Below are positions 34,087-46,137 of a DNA stretch of 64,000 nt, one piece after another. Both the position numbers and the translations under genes were made by a program. The DNA lies in the NCBI GenBank assembly GCA_037126765.1, contig JBBCBC010000009.1, positions 23,086,870-23,150,869 on the forward strand, written 5' to 3'. Source of the DNA: Stenogyne calaminthoides (Eukaryota; Streptophyta; Magnoliopsida; Lamiales; Lamiaceae). Numbering within the stretch: position 1 is the stretch's first letter; every line of letters starts with the position of its first letter. The notes under the pieces were generated by a model, which was not told where the DNA came from, searched no databases, and saw nothing but the letters and a program-made list of their open reading frames with translations.

Positions 34087-34535
34087 CAAGTTCAAACTCG
34101 GACCTGCAACGAACTCGTCCAGGGCGAGATAGGTTTGGACTCGATCAAGCGGGTATAGGACGGGTCGTGATTTTTGTAGATATTGTTCCGCAAATCCGTT
34201 CTAAGACCTGCCATATGTATTTATTAATATTTTATACATAAACATATATTTATATAAATTTATATTCATATTATTGTATTTATGTTTGTATGTGTTTAGA
34301 TTAAATGATTAATTTTTAAGTATTAAATAAATATTAAATGTTATTTCAGACAATTATATTATTTTTATTTTAATTATTCAATGTTAAAATTTTTAATTTT
34401 TTTTGTATTTTAAAATATAATATAATAAATAAATGGGGCGGGTTGGACTTGGTGGGTCCGTGGTGCGGGACTGGTCCTGGGATTAGTCAAATCTATCTCA
34501 AATCCGCTCTGTTGCATTTCCTAAATTTGGGTTCA
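34087..34535. mobile_element. Possible hAT-like MITE with GC-rich ends
   Basis: GC-rich ends (GGACCTGCAACGAACTCGTCC, GCGGGTATAGGACGGGTCG; GGGGCGGGTTGGACTTGGTGG) around an AT core, with weak inverted termini TAGGAATGG / CATTTCCTA. Flanking words AACCCAAG and TTGGGTT are themselves inverted. No exact duplication found. Confidence 0.4.
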
Positions 34536-35409
34536 CATAAGACCTGTTAATGTTTTTCACTATACATCTCTTTCCCAACCCTACTTATAAGCCAAACAAA
34601 CATACTGAAAAATAAAATGCACATTTCTACTATTAAAAAATTACTCGATCAATTTGTTTTCAATATCTCCAAATTAAACAAACATACCCTTATCTTGTGT
34701 TTACAGAAAACATACGCCAGACGTCAACTTTAATTTGTGAGCAATCAAAGTGAGCCCTACCTTTTGGCTAATGCCGTACCTATAATACTAGTATTAACAT
34801 TCCTAATAGTATCAATTTTCATACATAATTTAATAAAAGCAATTTCACTATTAACGGCTCTATGACGGCGTTTGGCTGCTATTTGGAAAATTGCTTCCTA
34901 ATAAATGTAGCGATAGTTGATTAACCATATATTTATTCATCACGTGATTTGGACAATAATAAAACGTTTAATACTTTTCTAATTAGGTTAAAACGTTTAA
35001 TACTTTTCCAATTAGGCACAACTTTCTCCATTTGAGTTGTTTATACAAAAAAAATAGGGATGAATTTGTAAATAGTCTAACATAAAAATAAAAGTTCTTT
35101 TATGTTATAAAATTTGCAATAATTATTATTTTAGTTAAGATATTTTTTTTTTCCATCCTTTCATTATTATAGTTTTTTTTTAATTTAAAGAACCACAATA
35201 ATATCCTAATAGTAAAACAAAGAACATTTTTAATTTAAAGAACCACAATTTTTTACATCTTGCTACACACTCTTTATACTTAAATTTTTATATTCTCAGT
35301 TTTCCATTTTCATTTTTGCACATGCTACTATTTAGATTCATTTGCATGAAAGGTTGAACCATTTTCTTGAGAACACCCAAACACTCATATTTGTAAAGAT
35401 TTGTGTATT
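34536..35409. other. AT-rich spacer, nothing recognised
   Basis: No coding frame or element ends. The short phrase TTTAATTTAAAGAACCACAA repeats at 35178 and 35230. Confidence 0.5.
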
Positions 35410-35509
35410 TTTTTTTTTTTTTTTGAAAGGTAAAGATGAAATTCATTCATAGAGTACAAGGGGTACTCTAATCCCATAACAACAAAGCTCTCACTTGTGT
35501 CCAATAAAA

Positions 35510-36289
35510 TTACAGCTTTTCGGGAATACAGTCTATCGGAAACGATTTCCAAAACGTCTCAGAGGCAATGAACGACAATGGGTAGTGTGAGCGAATCCAT
35601 TTCCATGAGCTGAATTTTATTCCGTCGATCAATTCATCCAAAGTGTAACCGCTCTCTTTGAAAATAGTACTGTTTCTTGACTTCCAGATCTTCCACATCG
35701 TGCACTGCCAAATTAAACTCATTATCCTTTTTCTTGGGCCTTTACCCCTAAAATCAACAAACTCAAGGAAGTGCTCATTGATCGAGTTTGTCATTACAAT
35801 AGGTTTGCCCAACCATCGACAAATTGCTTCCCACACTAAAATTGAAAACGGACATGTAACAAAGAGATGGTTAGTTGTTTCCGCCACCCCACCGCAACAT
35901 GAACAAAGTAGCGAGCCCGAAGCATGTAATACGCCCCTAATTCTCAGATTCTCTTTAGTAGGGACCCTATTCCGAATTGCTTTCCAAGAAAATGCGGAGA
36001 CTTTCAACGGGATAGCTTTCCACCATATCTTCGACCAAGGAAAAATGAAATCTTCTGACGCTGCCTCCTCTAAGGTAATGATCCTGTACATCTCTTTAGT
36101 TGTGAATAATCCATCTGAAGACCCACTCCACTTCCATGAATCTCTAGACTCCGAGCATGGTGTTCTCCTGCATATGAGATACCAAAGATCCAAGAACTCA
36201 AGCAGTTCATCAAAATAAAAAAAAAAAACTCTCCCATTTGAAGATCCAAACATTTTCTGACTTAGAGAAGAACTCACACACGCACGCAC
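35510..36289 (-). pseudogene. LINE ORF2 C-terminus with zf-RVT domain
   Basis: A 259-codon open frame. The family segments are SWKWSGSSDGLFTTKEMYR, WWKAIPLKVSAFSWKAIRN, RVPTKENLRIRG, then CSCCGGVAETTNHLFVTCPF (zf-RVT Cys/His cluster), LIWQCTMWKIWKSRN and a conserved end KWIRSHYPLSF. The first residues up to a CACGCACGCACG microsatellite are probably not original. Confidence 0.85.
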
Positions 36290-36783
36290 GCACTCTTTTG
36301 TGACGATAGACTGAACAACCTAGGGAACCGACTCTTCAACCTACCTAAACCCTCTACCCATGGATCATGCCAAAACTAAACACACTACCATCCCCCAATG
36401 TCAAAGATATATTATCCCAAAATAGTCTCCCCACTCGGCCCCACCACAACTCGTGCAAATCATTCCACCATAATGACCACCCTCTTGCACCCCGACTCAT
36501 TTACCGACCCAAAGTTAAAGGACCTATACTTAGACTGAACTATACTCACCCAAAGAGACTTTTCTCCCGAGACCCACCTCCATAGCCATTTACACAGCAA
36601 AGCTAGGTTGAAGCTCTTTATTTCCCTAACACCAAGACCCCCCCGCCTTCTCTAGACAAACTGACTTCCACTTAACCCAAGCTATTTTCCGACTCAATTC
36701 TTCCCCCCCCCCCCTAAAAAAATTCTTTGCAATTTGGTGATGGTTTTAATTATACACACAGGGGCTTTGAAAAAAGAAAGATA

Positions 36784-37916
36784 TTAGATAGGTAGTGCCG
36801 ATAATACCGATTTAAGCAATGTAATTCTTTCTCCCAACGATAGATTCCTTCTTTCCCAACCAAGTAACTTCCGACGAAATCGAGACACAAGAGGTTTCCA
36901 CACTTTCTTTTTCCTGAAGTTGGCTCCGATCTGGAGCCTGAGATAGTCGAAAGGGATCTTACCCACCTTACACCCAAGAGCATTGGCGTAATCGTCTAAT
37001 ACCGAGGCTTGCAAGTTCATTCCATGCAGGGAACTCTTGTGGAAATTAACCTTTAAGCCCGAAGCCACTTCAAATAGTCATAATATTCCTTTCAAAGCTT
37101 TGGCGTTATTGATGGATGTTTTCCCCATAAGAATTGTGTCATCAGCAAATTGCAAATGACTCACCCGTATTTTGTCGAACCCAATCTCAAGACCCTCAAA
37201 AATCTGAATTGACTCAGCCCTTTTCTTTAGACAACTCAGGCCCTCTGCAGCAATCTGAAATAAGAAAGGTGATAGTGGATCACCTTGCCGTAGTCCCTTT
37301 TGCAGCGTGAATTCACCAGATGGGGTCCCGTTCACTAGTACCGACATGGATGACGAAGACAAGCACCCTCTGATCCATTTCCTCCATCTCCAGTTGAAAT
37401 TCATTCCTCTCATCATGTCGTCCAGATATTCCCACAAAACCGAATCGTATACCTTCTCGAAATCAACTTTGAAAAAAACCCCTTTCTGTTTGGACCGTTT
37501 CATGAAGTCGATGGATTCATTGAGGACAAGTATGCTATCCAGTATTTGCTTGTCACCCACAAAGCACTTTGATTCTCGGAGATCACTGAGCCCACTACTC
37601 TTGCAAGCCTATTCGCCAGAACTTTGGCCAAAATCTTGTACACACACCCAATCAAGGAAATCGGCCTGTAGTCTTTAATGTCAGATGAGTCCAATTTCTT
37701 TGGTATTAGAGTCACAAAGCAGGGGTTGCCACCTTTCACTATTTTCCCATGTTGGTGAAAATCCATCATGAAGCACATAATATCCTTCTTTAAGCATTGC
37801 CATGATCTGCGAATGAATTTGAAAGTGAAGCCATCTGGACCTGGGCTTTTGTTACCCCCACAATTCCACATTGCCGCCTTCACCTCTTCCTCTGAGAACG
37901 GGCTGGTAAAGTACAC
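36784..37916 (-). pseudogene. LINE reverse transcriptase (family B), frameshifted
   Basis: Three overlapping frames make up the domain: NKSPGPDGFTFKFI, TLIPKKLDSSDIKDYRPISL and KVLANRLARV (37916-37500), then VFFKVDFEKVYDSVLWEYL, GLRQGDPLSPFLFQ and the catalytic LQFADDTILMG (37560-37078), then SGLKVNFHKSSLHGMNL (37068-36784). Breaks lie near 37550 and 37075. Compared with the LINE at 25.4 kb it has FADD in place of YADD. Confidence 0.9.
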
Positions 37917-38144
37917 ATTATCTTCCTCGACAACTTTCTTCTGAACCAGGTTGCTGAGAGATAGCTGGCTGACTGAATTTTTTGATAAGTGGCCCTTGAA
38001 GAATTAAAAAAATTATGTCTTTACCCTGCTTACATCCTCCACCCACTCTTCCCCATTATTGAGGCCATCAATTCTATTGGATCCCTTTATGGTATTTATA
38101 CATCTGTGGAAAAAAACCGAATTTGCATCCCCTTCTCTGATCCA

Positions 38145-38611
38145 TTACACCAGAGATTTTTGAAAATTGTAGCTATTTTGCACCTTCTTCAACTGCCAGA
38201 TTTGAGATTTCAGGCCCTTCAACTCTTTACACTCTGCTTCTGATAGATCTCGTTCTTCTTGCTTATGATCCAGCTCATTAAACTGTAGAGTCAGCTCTGT
38301 GATCGAACGTTCCACATTCCCAAAATTTTCAATACTCCATTCTTTGACTTCAAATTTCAGCATCTTCAATTTTTCTTTTAACACATTAAACTGTAGAGTC
38401 AGCTCTGTGCTCGGCCTATCGAATTTTTTGCTACCCACCTAAAGTCGACTCTGCTGCCCCATATGCTATTGAAGTTAACCGAATCATGGTCACTAACCTT
38501 AGTTTCCTGAATGTAAACGTAATCGGCATGAAATTTTCCTATCAACTCTTTAATTTCTTGCTTCTTCAAACTGGTTCCTATCCCCCTGATATTGTATGCT
38601 AGCAGCTTCAT
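38145..38611 (-). pseudogene. LINE ORF2 endonuclease start with internal deletion
   Basis: ORF2 begins MKLLAYNIRGIGTSLKKQEI followed by YVYIQETKVS, the N-terminus of an APE-type endonuclease with the catalytic N and E. After about 65 residues the frame jumps to a linker (LKEKLKMLKFEVKEWSIENF), so most of the endonuclease is missing. ATTAAACTGTAGAGTCAGC occurs on both sides of the junction (38277 and 38386). Confidence 0.8.
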
Positions 38612-38619
38612 TGATCAAC

Positions 38620-39084
38620 AATGGTTGGATTTTTTTCTTACCCTCCTCGATTTTGCCCTCCAATTCTTTAATTCTGCTGAGCACCATCCCTTCATTTCTC
38701 TCGTTAATCACCCCCAACTGCTTCCCCAATTCGCAGACTTCAAAGTTATAGATTGTTCTTTAGTAGAAAGGTTACCTTGTTTGGCCTTCGAACCGACTCG
38801 TGGCATCTCTTTTCCCTTGGATTGAGAATTTTATGATTGGTGGTGCTGAGGCTGCGTGATGTTCAATGATAATTCCTCCTAGGAGTATCATACTGATTGT
38901 TGCGCCAATTTGCATCAAAATTCTTCAAAATTATCTCTCTGTCATTACTACATGAGGAGCCCGATGAGTGAGAATTAATTAATGCACCATTCTCGATCTG
39001 CATTAATTTCTCTTCATTAATTGTGATCACATCTCTTTCCAGTGAGGCCTTTCTTTCTTCCGCCGCGGTCGAATCTTCCACCAA
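38620..39084 (-). pseudogene. LINE ORF1-like coiled-coil remnant
   Basis: Minus-strand codons give a charged, helix-forming stretch (LGVINERNEGMVLSRIKELE, GKIEEGKKKIQ) that runs into the ORF2 ATG, and upstream an acidic piece (MVEDSTAAEERKASLERDV). ORF1 proteins of LINEs bind element RNA. No zinc knuckle is visible, and frames shift near 38730-38770. Confidence 0.5.
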
Positions 39085-39163
39085 CTCAACGGTTTAAAGT
39101 GAAAGAATCAATAAAAGAGGTATTCAAAATGATGAATCGTTTATACCATTAATGTATTTATTA

Positions 39164-40510
39164 CTCCCTTCCTCCTATTTCATTTATCGTTTTAAGGTGT
39201 TTTAACACAATGGTGGTTATTCAAATGGGAAAGGTTTCTAAACTCTGACGAGATTATTGAGTTTCTGGATTTGTGGTCACTTGTTTGCAGGTTTTCCCTA
39301 AATTCCAGCTTGCCGGATTCATGGAGATGGGCAGGTTCATCTGATGGTTCTTTCAAAATGAAGGACATGTAACAAATCATAATGGTTTCCAAGATTGTCG
39401 AGGAAGAAGAGGAATTCCCATGGGAGAAAATTTGGTGGAAAGCCATTCCATCGAAAGTTTCGGCTTTCGTTTGTAAAGCGGTTCGAGGTAGAATTCCAAC
39501 GAGGGATAATCTTATGACGCGAGGTGTGTTGTTCGGGAGTGGTTTAAATATTTGCCCAATGTGTCTGTGTTCATTTGGAAACGGTAAATCATCTTCTCAT
39601 TACGTGTCCTGTGGCGCTACTGGTTTGGGAGTCTATCTCAGTTTGTTTAGGCAAATCAGCTTGCTACTTGTCTTCGATTGCCTCTCACTTTGTGGAATTC
39701 ACGCCTGGAAGCTATATCGGTTCAAGGAAAATAATCATGGCTCTAATCTGGCAGTGCACCATCTGGAAGCTGTGGAAATTCAGAAACGAGTTAATCTTCA
39801 AAGAAAGCATCTACACCCTGGAGAAACTATCAAATTTAGCGCGTGGAAATTGATTCAGTCTCATTACCCGCTTGCATTTTCTGCTCCTTTTGTATCCTGG
39901 GAAGACCAGCCGTTAATCTGCCTTCCGGTTAAGTTGTAGTTTGAGGTGTTTGCTAAGTTTATCATTTGGGATACGTATTGTTGTAGTTGTTTTCGGGATT
40001 TGAGTACCCCTTGTACTCATTAATGAGATTCATCTTTTTTTCTTTTTTTTTATGTGTTTTAACACAAATTAAGAAAATCATTAAATAATAAATAAATATA
40101 TATGTAATATGTCACTTTTACCTTTTCCTTATTTATTTACATGTTTATTTAATGCATATAGCAAGGGCAAATATTACGGTAAAGTTGGTATCTTGTATGA
40201 GACACACTTGTAAAAAGAATGCACAAATTAAAAAAGAAATAGAAGCTGCCGTAAAAACCCACAAATTAGTAATTCCGCATTCCTGTTTTAGATTGTCAAT
40301 TTACTATTTAACTCGTATTTTAGCGAGTGAGTTGGTTATTAATATTTGAAATGATAAATAGATTTTTTAAGTGTGATATGATAGTCATACCTCTCATCTA
40401 TCCTACATCTCCTTAAAAGTCATTTTATCATTTCATATGCTAATAAATAATTCGCTCGTTAATACACGAGCCAAAAGTAAAATGATCAAACAAAATGAGG
40501 ACGGAGGTAG
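39164..40510. mobile_element. Stowaway-like MITE 3, split by a LINE insertion
   Basis: Left CTCCCTTCCTCCTATTTC (TA at 39162-39163) and right AAAATGAGGACGGAGGTAG (TA at 40511-40512) are Stowaway-type inverted ends. The LINE fragment 39211-40053 splits it. The right part may include a second MITE, so the pairing of the ends is tentative. Confidence 0.55.
39211..40053 (+). mobile_element. 3' fragment of LINE family B with 14-bp duplication
   Basis: Flanked by GTGTTTTAACACAA at 39197-39210 and 40054-40067. The body encodes the zf-RVT end of ORF2: SWRWAGSSDGSFKMKDM, WWKAIPSKVSAFVCKAVRG, RIPTRDNLMTRG, TVNHLLITCPVALLVWE, LIWQCTIWKLWKFRN and a terminal IQSHYPLAF. Two or more frameshifts. After TTGAGTACCCCTTGTACTC the 3' end is T-rich rather than A-rich. 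Confidence 0.9.
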
Positions 40511-40726
40511 TATATATTAAAAAACAGGTGGAATGAACAATATTGCACGATCTTGATCTTATGTACGTGCAATATTATATATGAGTCTTTGTGAGAAATA
40601 AATTATGTAAAAATATACACAATTATTCATGCCATGGCGCCTTATCATTTTTGTAGATAAGTAAATAATCAGCAAGATATATTTAATTTGAATTTCTCTT
40701 ACAACTCGTTTAATATCATACCATTG

Positions 40727-41352
40727 AGTGAATCTCATTTACATTCAGGTGCACCATACACTCATAATGCATTTTAGAAACATGCAATTTACTATATTGA
40801 AAGATACACCCATTACAAGAAAATGAAGAATTGTCTATAAAAAGTTTTAAATGACTACGAAGTTTTCCTACAAAATTAATTTCGTCCTTAAAAAGTGAGG
40901 ATTGCCTACTATTTACCTACCAATATTTAGAATAATCTTTGAAGAAAATACTTACACAAATAATTCATTAGGCAAACAAATTACCTACGAGCAATCTACC
41001 TACACATTTATAATTTTCGTAGGCAAACTTATCTACACAAATAATTTCTTAGACAATTTACATATCCGTAGACAATTATATTTGTAGTTTAAAAATAGCC
41101 AATGTAATTAGAAAATTTTGTAGGTAATTCGTAGGCAAATCTTACTATTTAAGGAATAAATTATTTCATTGGAAATATCATAGACATATTGAAAAAATTT
41201 GAAAAATTTCGTAGGCAATGCACTATTTTCTTGTAGTGACCGATAAAATAATTGCATAATTAAGTGTAAATAAATTGTATCATTTAATATAATAAATTGT
41301 ATATTTTTAAAATACACTATGAATGCACAATACACATGGATGCTTATATGAC
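40727..41352. mobile_element. Foldback MITE (family 1) interrupted by a CACTA MITE
   Basis: Left arm 40727-40810 (ATTCAGGTGCACCATACACTC...) and right arm 41239-41352 (...ACTATGAATGCACAATACAC) belong together and match 4022-4246. The CACTA element separates them close to the start of the loop. Confidence 0.8.
40811..41238. mobile_element. CACTA-type MITE, copy 2, with ACC target duplication
   Basis: The ends CATTACAAGAAAATGAAG and CTATTTTCTTGTAGTG are inverted copies (canonical CACTACAAGAAAA). ACC at 40808-40810 and at 41239-41241 is the 3-bp duplication typical of CACTA. It is 428 bp and non-coding, with many CCTACxAA / TTCGTAGGCAAA sub-terminal repeats. Confidence 0.9.
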
Positions 41353-42069
41353 TTAACCCATACCATTACATGTGAAAACTAACCTATATAAATTTGATAG
41401 GAGTCGGTTGCTAGTTGCTACTCCTGTCTGTTGTCACTTGTTATTTAATGGACAATATTCGGATTCCTTCTTTGCCCTGTTGTTTTTGCTTTTCTCAGTA
41501 TTCAATTAAGATAAAGTTTTGCCTCTTTTATCGTTTCACGAAACAATTTATGACTAGAGATTTGGTACAAAGCTGCTATATAACCAGACATGGATTCAAT
41601 TACTCAACTAGTTCTTTTCTCTATTTTTGGGAAATAACAAAAATAACTAATTAAAGAGTGCAGAAGCCATAAATATATCAATAAATCATACACGTCACTT
41701 TTGGTTGATAATTCAGGAGAATGCTACATTAGTAATTTATCCGTGAGTAGATTACCATCCAATAAAATCATGTAAAAAAAAAATAATGGTTAAAGATATA
41801 TAGAGAACTATAGGAAATAGTGACTGGATAGCTAATTTTTTTCGATAATTCATACGTCCTCCCCACAAAAATAGTGATGTTTAGAACTTTACATAAACCA
41901 ATAAAATCATCATTTATTTTCTTTTAAATTGTAGATTTCAAATATAAATTTTTTGATAAACCTTTAATTATTGAATGATCATGTAAAGCAATAATAAACA
42001 AAATAAACTGATCTATTAAATAGTGGTATGTTAAAACATTTACACACTTTTAACATAAAAGCGGGAAGC
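41353..42069. other. AT-rich spacer, nothing recognised
   Basis: The 79-codon frame at 41415-41654 has no recognisable domain. No element ends seen. Confidence 0.5.
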
Positions 42070-42709
42070 ATTTAATTTGGCAGAAATTATGGTGGAAATC
42101 AATTCCACACAAAATTTCAGCTTTTTAGCGGAAAGCAATCCGGGGGCGTATTCCAACAAAAGAAGACTTGGGTAGAAGAGGCTTTATTCCTTTCGGAGGG
42201 CCTAAACTTTGTGTTTTTTGTCATTCAAGAGTGGAGACTGTACCACATCTCTTTACTTCATGCAGTGGCCCCTTGTTGATCTGAACAAATATATGCAACT
42301 GATTGGGCTTTCATGTATCTATTCATCAGGCCTTACATATCACTACTCGACTTTGTTACCAAGGAAAAGGAAGTACGGGAAAGAAAGTGATGAATCTAAT
42401 ATGGCAACACACAATTTGGAGAATTTGAAAAGGAAGAAACAAAGCTATTTTTAGAGAGGTGACCCTGACGGAAAGAAGAGTGTGAAAAACATCAAGTGTG
42501 ATTCGTGGAAGTGGTTGAGAGCTCATTACCCCTTATCTTTTTATTACTTTTTAATGATTGGTCCGAACAACCTTTAGAGTGTATATCTTCGAAACCGTAA
42601 TTAGCTAAATATTTTCTTTAGAATTCATATGTAAGATCTTGGGATTTGAATACCAATTATACTCAAAGTAATGAGAATTTCACATACCTTTCAAAAAAAA
42701 AAAAAAAAA
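42070..42709 (+). mobile_element. 3' fragment of LINE family B, poly(A)-tailed
   Basis: Codons give LWWKSIPHKISAF, stop, RKAIRGRIPTKEDLGRRGF, GGPKLCVFCHSRVETVPHLF (zf-RVT Cys/His cluster) and, after frameshifts, WKWLRAHYPLSF. The tail CATACCTTTC plus A17 matches the tail of the LINE at 35410. The poly(A) is followed directly by the Mutator-like element. Confidence 0.85.
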
Positions 42710-42738
42710 CTTCAGCATATTCATAGTTTCCATCTCCT

Positions 42739-45110
42739 TTGTCATGCACTAATGGTTCTTTTAGAGATACCACAGGGTTAGACGAGGGGGATGGAAGAAT
42801 AATAGATGAGAACAACATGGAGAAGGATTTCTATCATGAAGAAGTTGTGGAGATCAATAATCGGCCTGCTGATTTTCCACCAATATCTCAACCTGGTGAG
42901 TGTCAACCAATTTCAGAAGAAAGAAGTCTGATCATTGTGGATGAAAAAGTTGAGCAGCTTCAGATACATGATGTGGTAGAAGCGGATGAGGATGATGATG
43001 AGGTAGAAGTAGATGAGGAGGTTGATGGAGTATATTTGGATGAGGAGTTTGATGGTGTAGATTTGGATGAGGAGGATAATGGCAAAGGGAAGAGAATTTT
43101 GAAAGAGCCAGAAGAAGATGAGGAGGATGATTCAGATTTCAAGTGTAATATGGATGACATAATATTTTATGAGAACATAGACAATGAAGCTGAGTGGGTA
43201 AGATTTGTTCAGAATGAGAACTGAGATTTAGATTCAAGTTATGATGAAGATCAAATTGTAGACAATGAATCTGATTTTGGCAGTGTTGCATCTGATGAAG
43301 AAGCAGAGGAGAATGAAAACATCTACCTTACCTTTAGGGCTTCTCAATGTGAGAAATCCGTGTTCTTTACTGAGCAAAATTTTTCTACAAAAAAGTTATT
43401 TAAAGAAATTGTGAACATGCATAGTGTGGATACAGGGAGAAGCTTGCGCTTTACACAGAATGATAAAGAAGGATTTATACAAGATGCAAGCAAGATGGTT
43501 GTGATGGGCACATTAATGCATTGAAGATAGCAGACAAAGAGTGTTTCCAAATAAGAGAGTACAACCCAGACCACAATTGTGCTAGACAGTATCATATTGA
43601 AAAATGTAAACTCAGGCTGGTTGGCAGGGAAATATACACAAAATTTCAGGGTTGATCCAAAACAGACAGTGAGAGGCTTCAAAATAAAACAATTCTCAAG
43701 TTAGGGTGCCTTGTTTCCAATGCCAAAGCCTACAGAGCAAAACAAAAGGCTTTGAGACTGATAGAAGACGATACTACTGAGCAGTACTCCAAGCAATATG
43801 ACTATGTTGAAACACTACTTGAGAAGAATCCTGGATCTACTGTAATTCTGAAAATGGACAATACACATACATGCAAAAGATTTAAGGCTTTGTACATATG
43901 TTTGCATTGAAGATGGGGTTTAGATCTAGCATGAGACCATGGATTGGTGTAGATGGTTGTTATCTAAAAGATACATGTCCTGGTGTGTTGTTCATTACAG
44001 TAACAATGGATCCCAACAATGTCCCATATCCATTTGACTTATGCAGTTGTGGGAAGTAAGAGTAAGGAAGCATGGAAATGGTTTCTGCAGCTTATAAAGG
44101 AAGACTTGATACAAGACAGGGAAGATGTTTTTACTTTCATGTCAGATAAGAAGAAAGGCCTAATATCTGCTTTTGAGAAGATTCCACCATGTGTAGAGAA
44201 CATATGTTGTGTGAGACATCTTCATGGAAACATGAAGAGAGCTGGTTTAAAAGGTAATGCTTTCAAAAAAGCATTGTAGGCTACAACTGAGGCTACTACT
44301 GTACCAAGTTTTGAGAGGGCTATGAGGAAGATTGAAGAATTAGATCCTAGATGCCTTGCTTGGCTTCAAGATAAGTTTCTCTCTCAATGGTCAAGCCACA
44401 CTTCACCCCATTTGCAAGGTGTGTTACCCTTGTGAAAAACATGTGTGAAGTTTTCAACAATACCTTTTTGGATGCAAGATCATCTCTTATTGTAACTATG
44501 TTGGAGTAGATCAGAGAATACATCATAACTAGATTGCAGAAGAATAGGGACAAGTGTGAGAAAGTGGGAGGGATGAGTTGTGTGTGGTAGGATAAGGACA
44601 ATGGCATACAAGAACATTGATGCCTCCAAGGTCTGTTTATCATGAAATTCTAATGAGTTTCATTATGAAGTCTCAAGTTTTGAGGGAACCAGATATGCTG
44701 TAGACTTGAAGAAATGTACATGTGATTGCAGGCTGTGAGAACTATCTGGTATACCATGCAAGCATGTTGTGAGTGCAATATGTTCACAAGGATTGGATGT
44801 GGAAGATTTTGCGTACCAATGTTATTATGTTGAAACATACCAAGCAATCTATCAACACTCTGTACCACCAATGAATAGGGAAGAATTGTGGATTAAGACT
44901 GGTTATAACCCTCCATTGCCACCTAGTTTTGGAAAAAGAAAGAAGGGTAGACCAGAGACAAAAAGAAGGATGGGTGCATATGAAAATGGGAATGGAAACA
45001 GGAGAAGAGGAGTTCAAAAATTGCTAAAAAAGAAGTTCACTGTTAAATGTAAATTATGTGAGGAGGGGGGGACACAATCAGAAAGGTTACCACTGGTTGA
45101 AATTGGGTGA
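42739..45110 (+). pseudogene. MuDR/MULE transposase, multiple stops
   Basis: An acidic N-terminus (EADEDDDEVEVDEEVDG) leads to the MuDR DNA-binding region (YLTFRASQCEK, FFTEQNFSTKKLFKEIV, RSLRFTQNDKEG). Then come NPDHNCARQYHIEK-like codons and the MULE catalytic core: RPWIGVDGCYLKDTCPGVL, ITVTMDPNNVPYP, YAVVGSKSKEAWKWFLQLIK, TFMSDKKKGLISAFE and CVRHLHGNMKRAGLKG. At 44714-44776 a SWIM zinc finger CTCDCRL(stop)ELSGIPCKHVV is complete in its C-x-C / C-x-H ligands but holds a TGA. The transposase would bind and cut Mutator ends. Frames break near 43224, 43524, 43905, 44280 and 44735. Confidence 0.9.
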
Positions 45111-45843
45111 AGAATTTGTGCAAGAATTGGATACTGAAGAAGCGAGGGAAGCACTTGCAGTTAGGGATGTAGGCAACTAGGGATGTAGGGCAATAGTCAA
45201 GTGTATGGGAGAACACTGACGAAGTTATGGAGATGAATCGGCCTAATGATTTTCTACCAATGACACAAGAAGAAACACCACATATTGATTATGCAAGTAC
45301 AAATAATCTGATATGATGAATTGTTTGTATCATAATATATGAACATAATTTAATAATGTTATTGCTTGTTTGTTATATTTTAATAGGTTCAACAACACAA
45401 TGTACCCAGTAGACCAACAACTAGGCAAGAGAGGAAATATCTGGTATTATAACTATTAAGGTATCTTCAATTTATCATTTTTTAATTGAAATACTTTATT
45501 AATGTATAATTTTTTTTGTGATATTTTAACTGGTTGAACGAAAAAATGAAAGTAGCTAGGCAAAGGATCAAATATTAAAAATATGAATTTTCTCTTTATT
45601 AATGTGTCATTTTGTTGTTTAATATTTGAACAGGGTTATTAATTTTTGTAATGTAGTCAAAGAAAAGGAAAGCTGAGAGTTCTGCTAGTAGTTCAAGGAA
45701 GAGTGTTTCTCAAATTCTGGAACTTGTTTGTGTTCAGGCATACCTGTTGTAAAAATAAAAATTGTGTTTATTTAACCTGATTTAGAGAGTGTAATTTTGA
45801 GGTCTCAAATAATTTGATGTAGAACCGGAGACCAACTAGAGTT

Positions 45844-46137
45844 GTGATAAAAGAACCTCCACCTATTAATTTTAACCCACAAAATTTTATTGGAGGTCAA
45901 GTTCATTTTGGTGCATCAAGTTCCAATCCAATTGCACCACCCTCTACTGGAATGAGTTTCAATCCAAACACCAACATTGGTTGCAATGTGAACATTGGTG
46001 GTTTGAACATAAATAGGGATAACATGAGAATCATAACACAAGGAGGTAAAAAATTTGTGACCTCGTCTTCTTTAATAGAAGTTGCTGCTAATGTTAAAGG
46101 CAAGGGAAAGAAAGTGAAGAAAGGGAAAAAGTAATAT
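45844..46137 (+). pseudogene. C-terminal tail of the MULE transposase
   Basis: A 97-codon frame rich in N, G and S (GLNINRDNMRIITQGGKKFV) ending in a basic KGKGKKVKKGKK run. Position and style fit the low-complexity end of a mudrA protein, separated by intron-like AT DNA (45320-45840). Identity is inferred from place rather than motif. Confidence 0.5.

Larger units (their letters stand above)
35410..39100 (-). mobile_element. Long LINE (L1-like, family B), degenerate
   Basis: On the minus strand the order is: an ORF1-like coiled-coil region, the ORF2 endonuclease start, a spacer, reverse transcriptase, and a zf-RVT end, then ...TTTACCTTTC and a poly(A) tail (35411-35424 as T's). The tail and C-terminus are shared with the fragments at 39211-40053 and 42070-42709. 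Several frameshifts and a deletion in the endonuclease make it inactive. The 5' border is approximate; no duplication was found. Confidence 0.88.

Noticed and set aside
42960..43160. Serine-rich 66-codon frame on the minus strand
   Set aside because: Antisense shadow of the acidic MULE N-terminus.
42960..43224. Acidic region as a host chromatin protein
   Set aside because: Following codons carry MuDR and MULE motifs; it is the transposase N-terminus.
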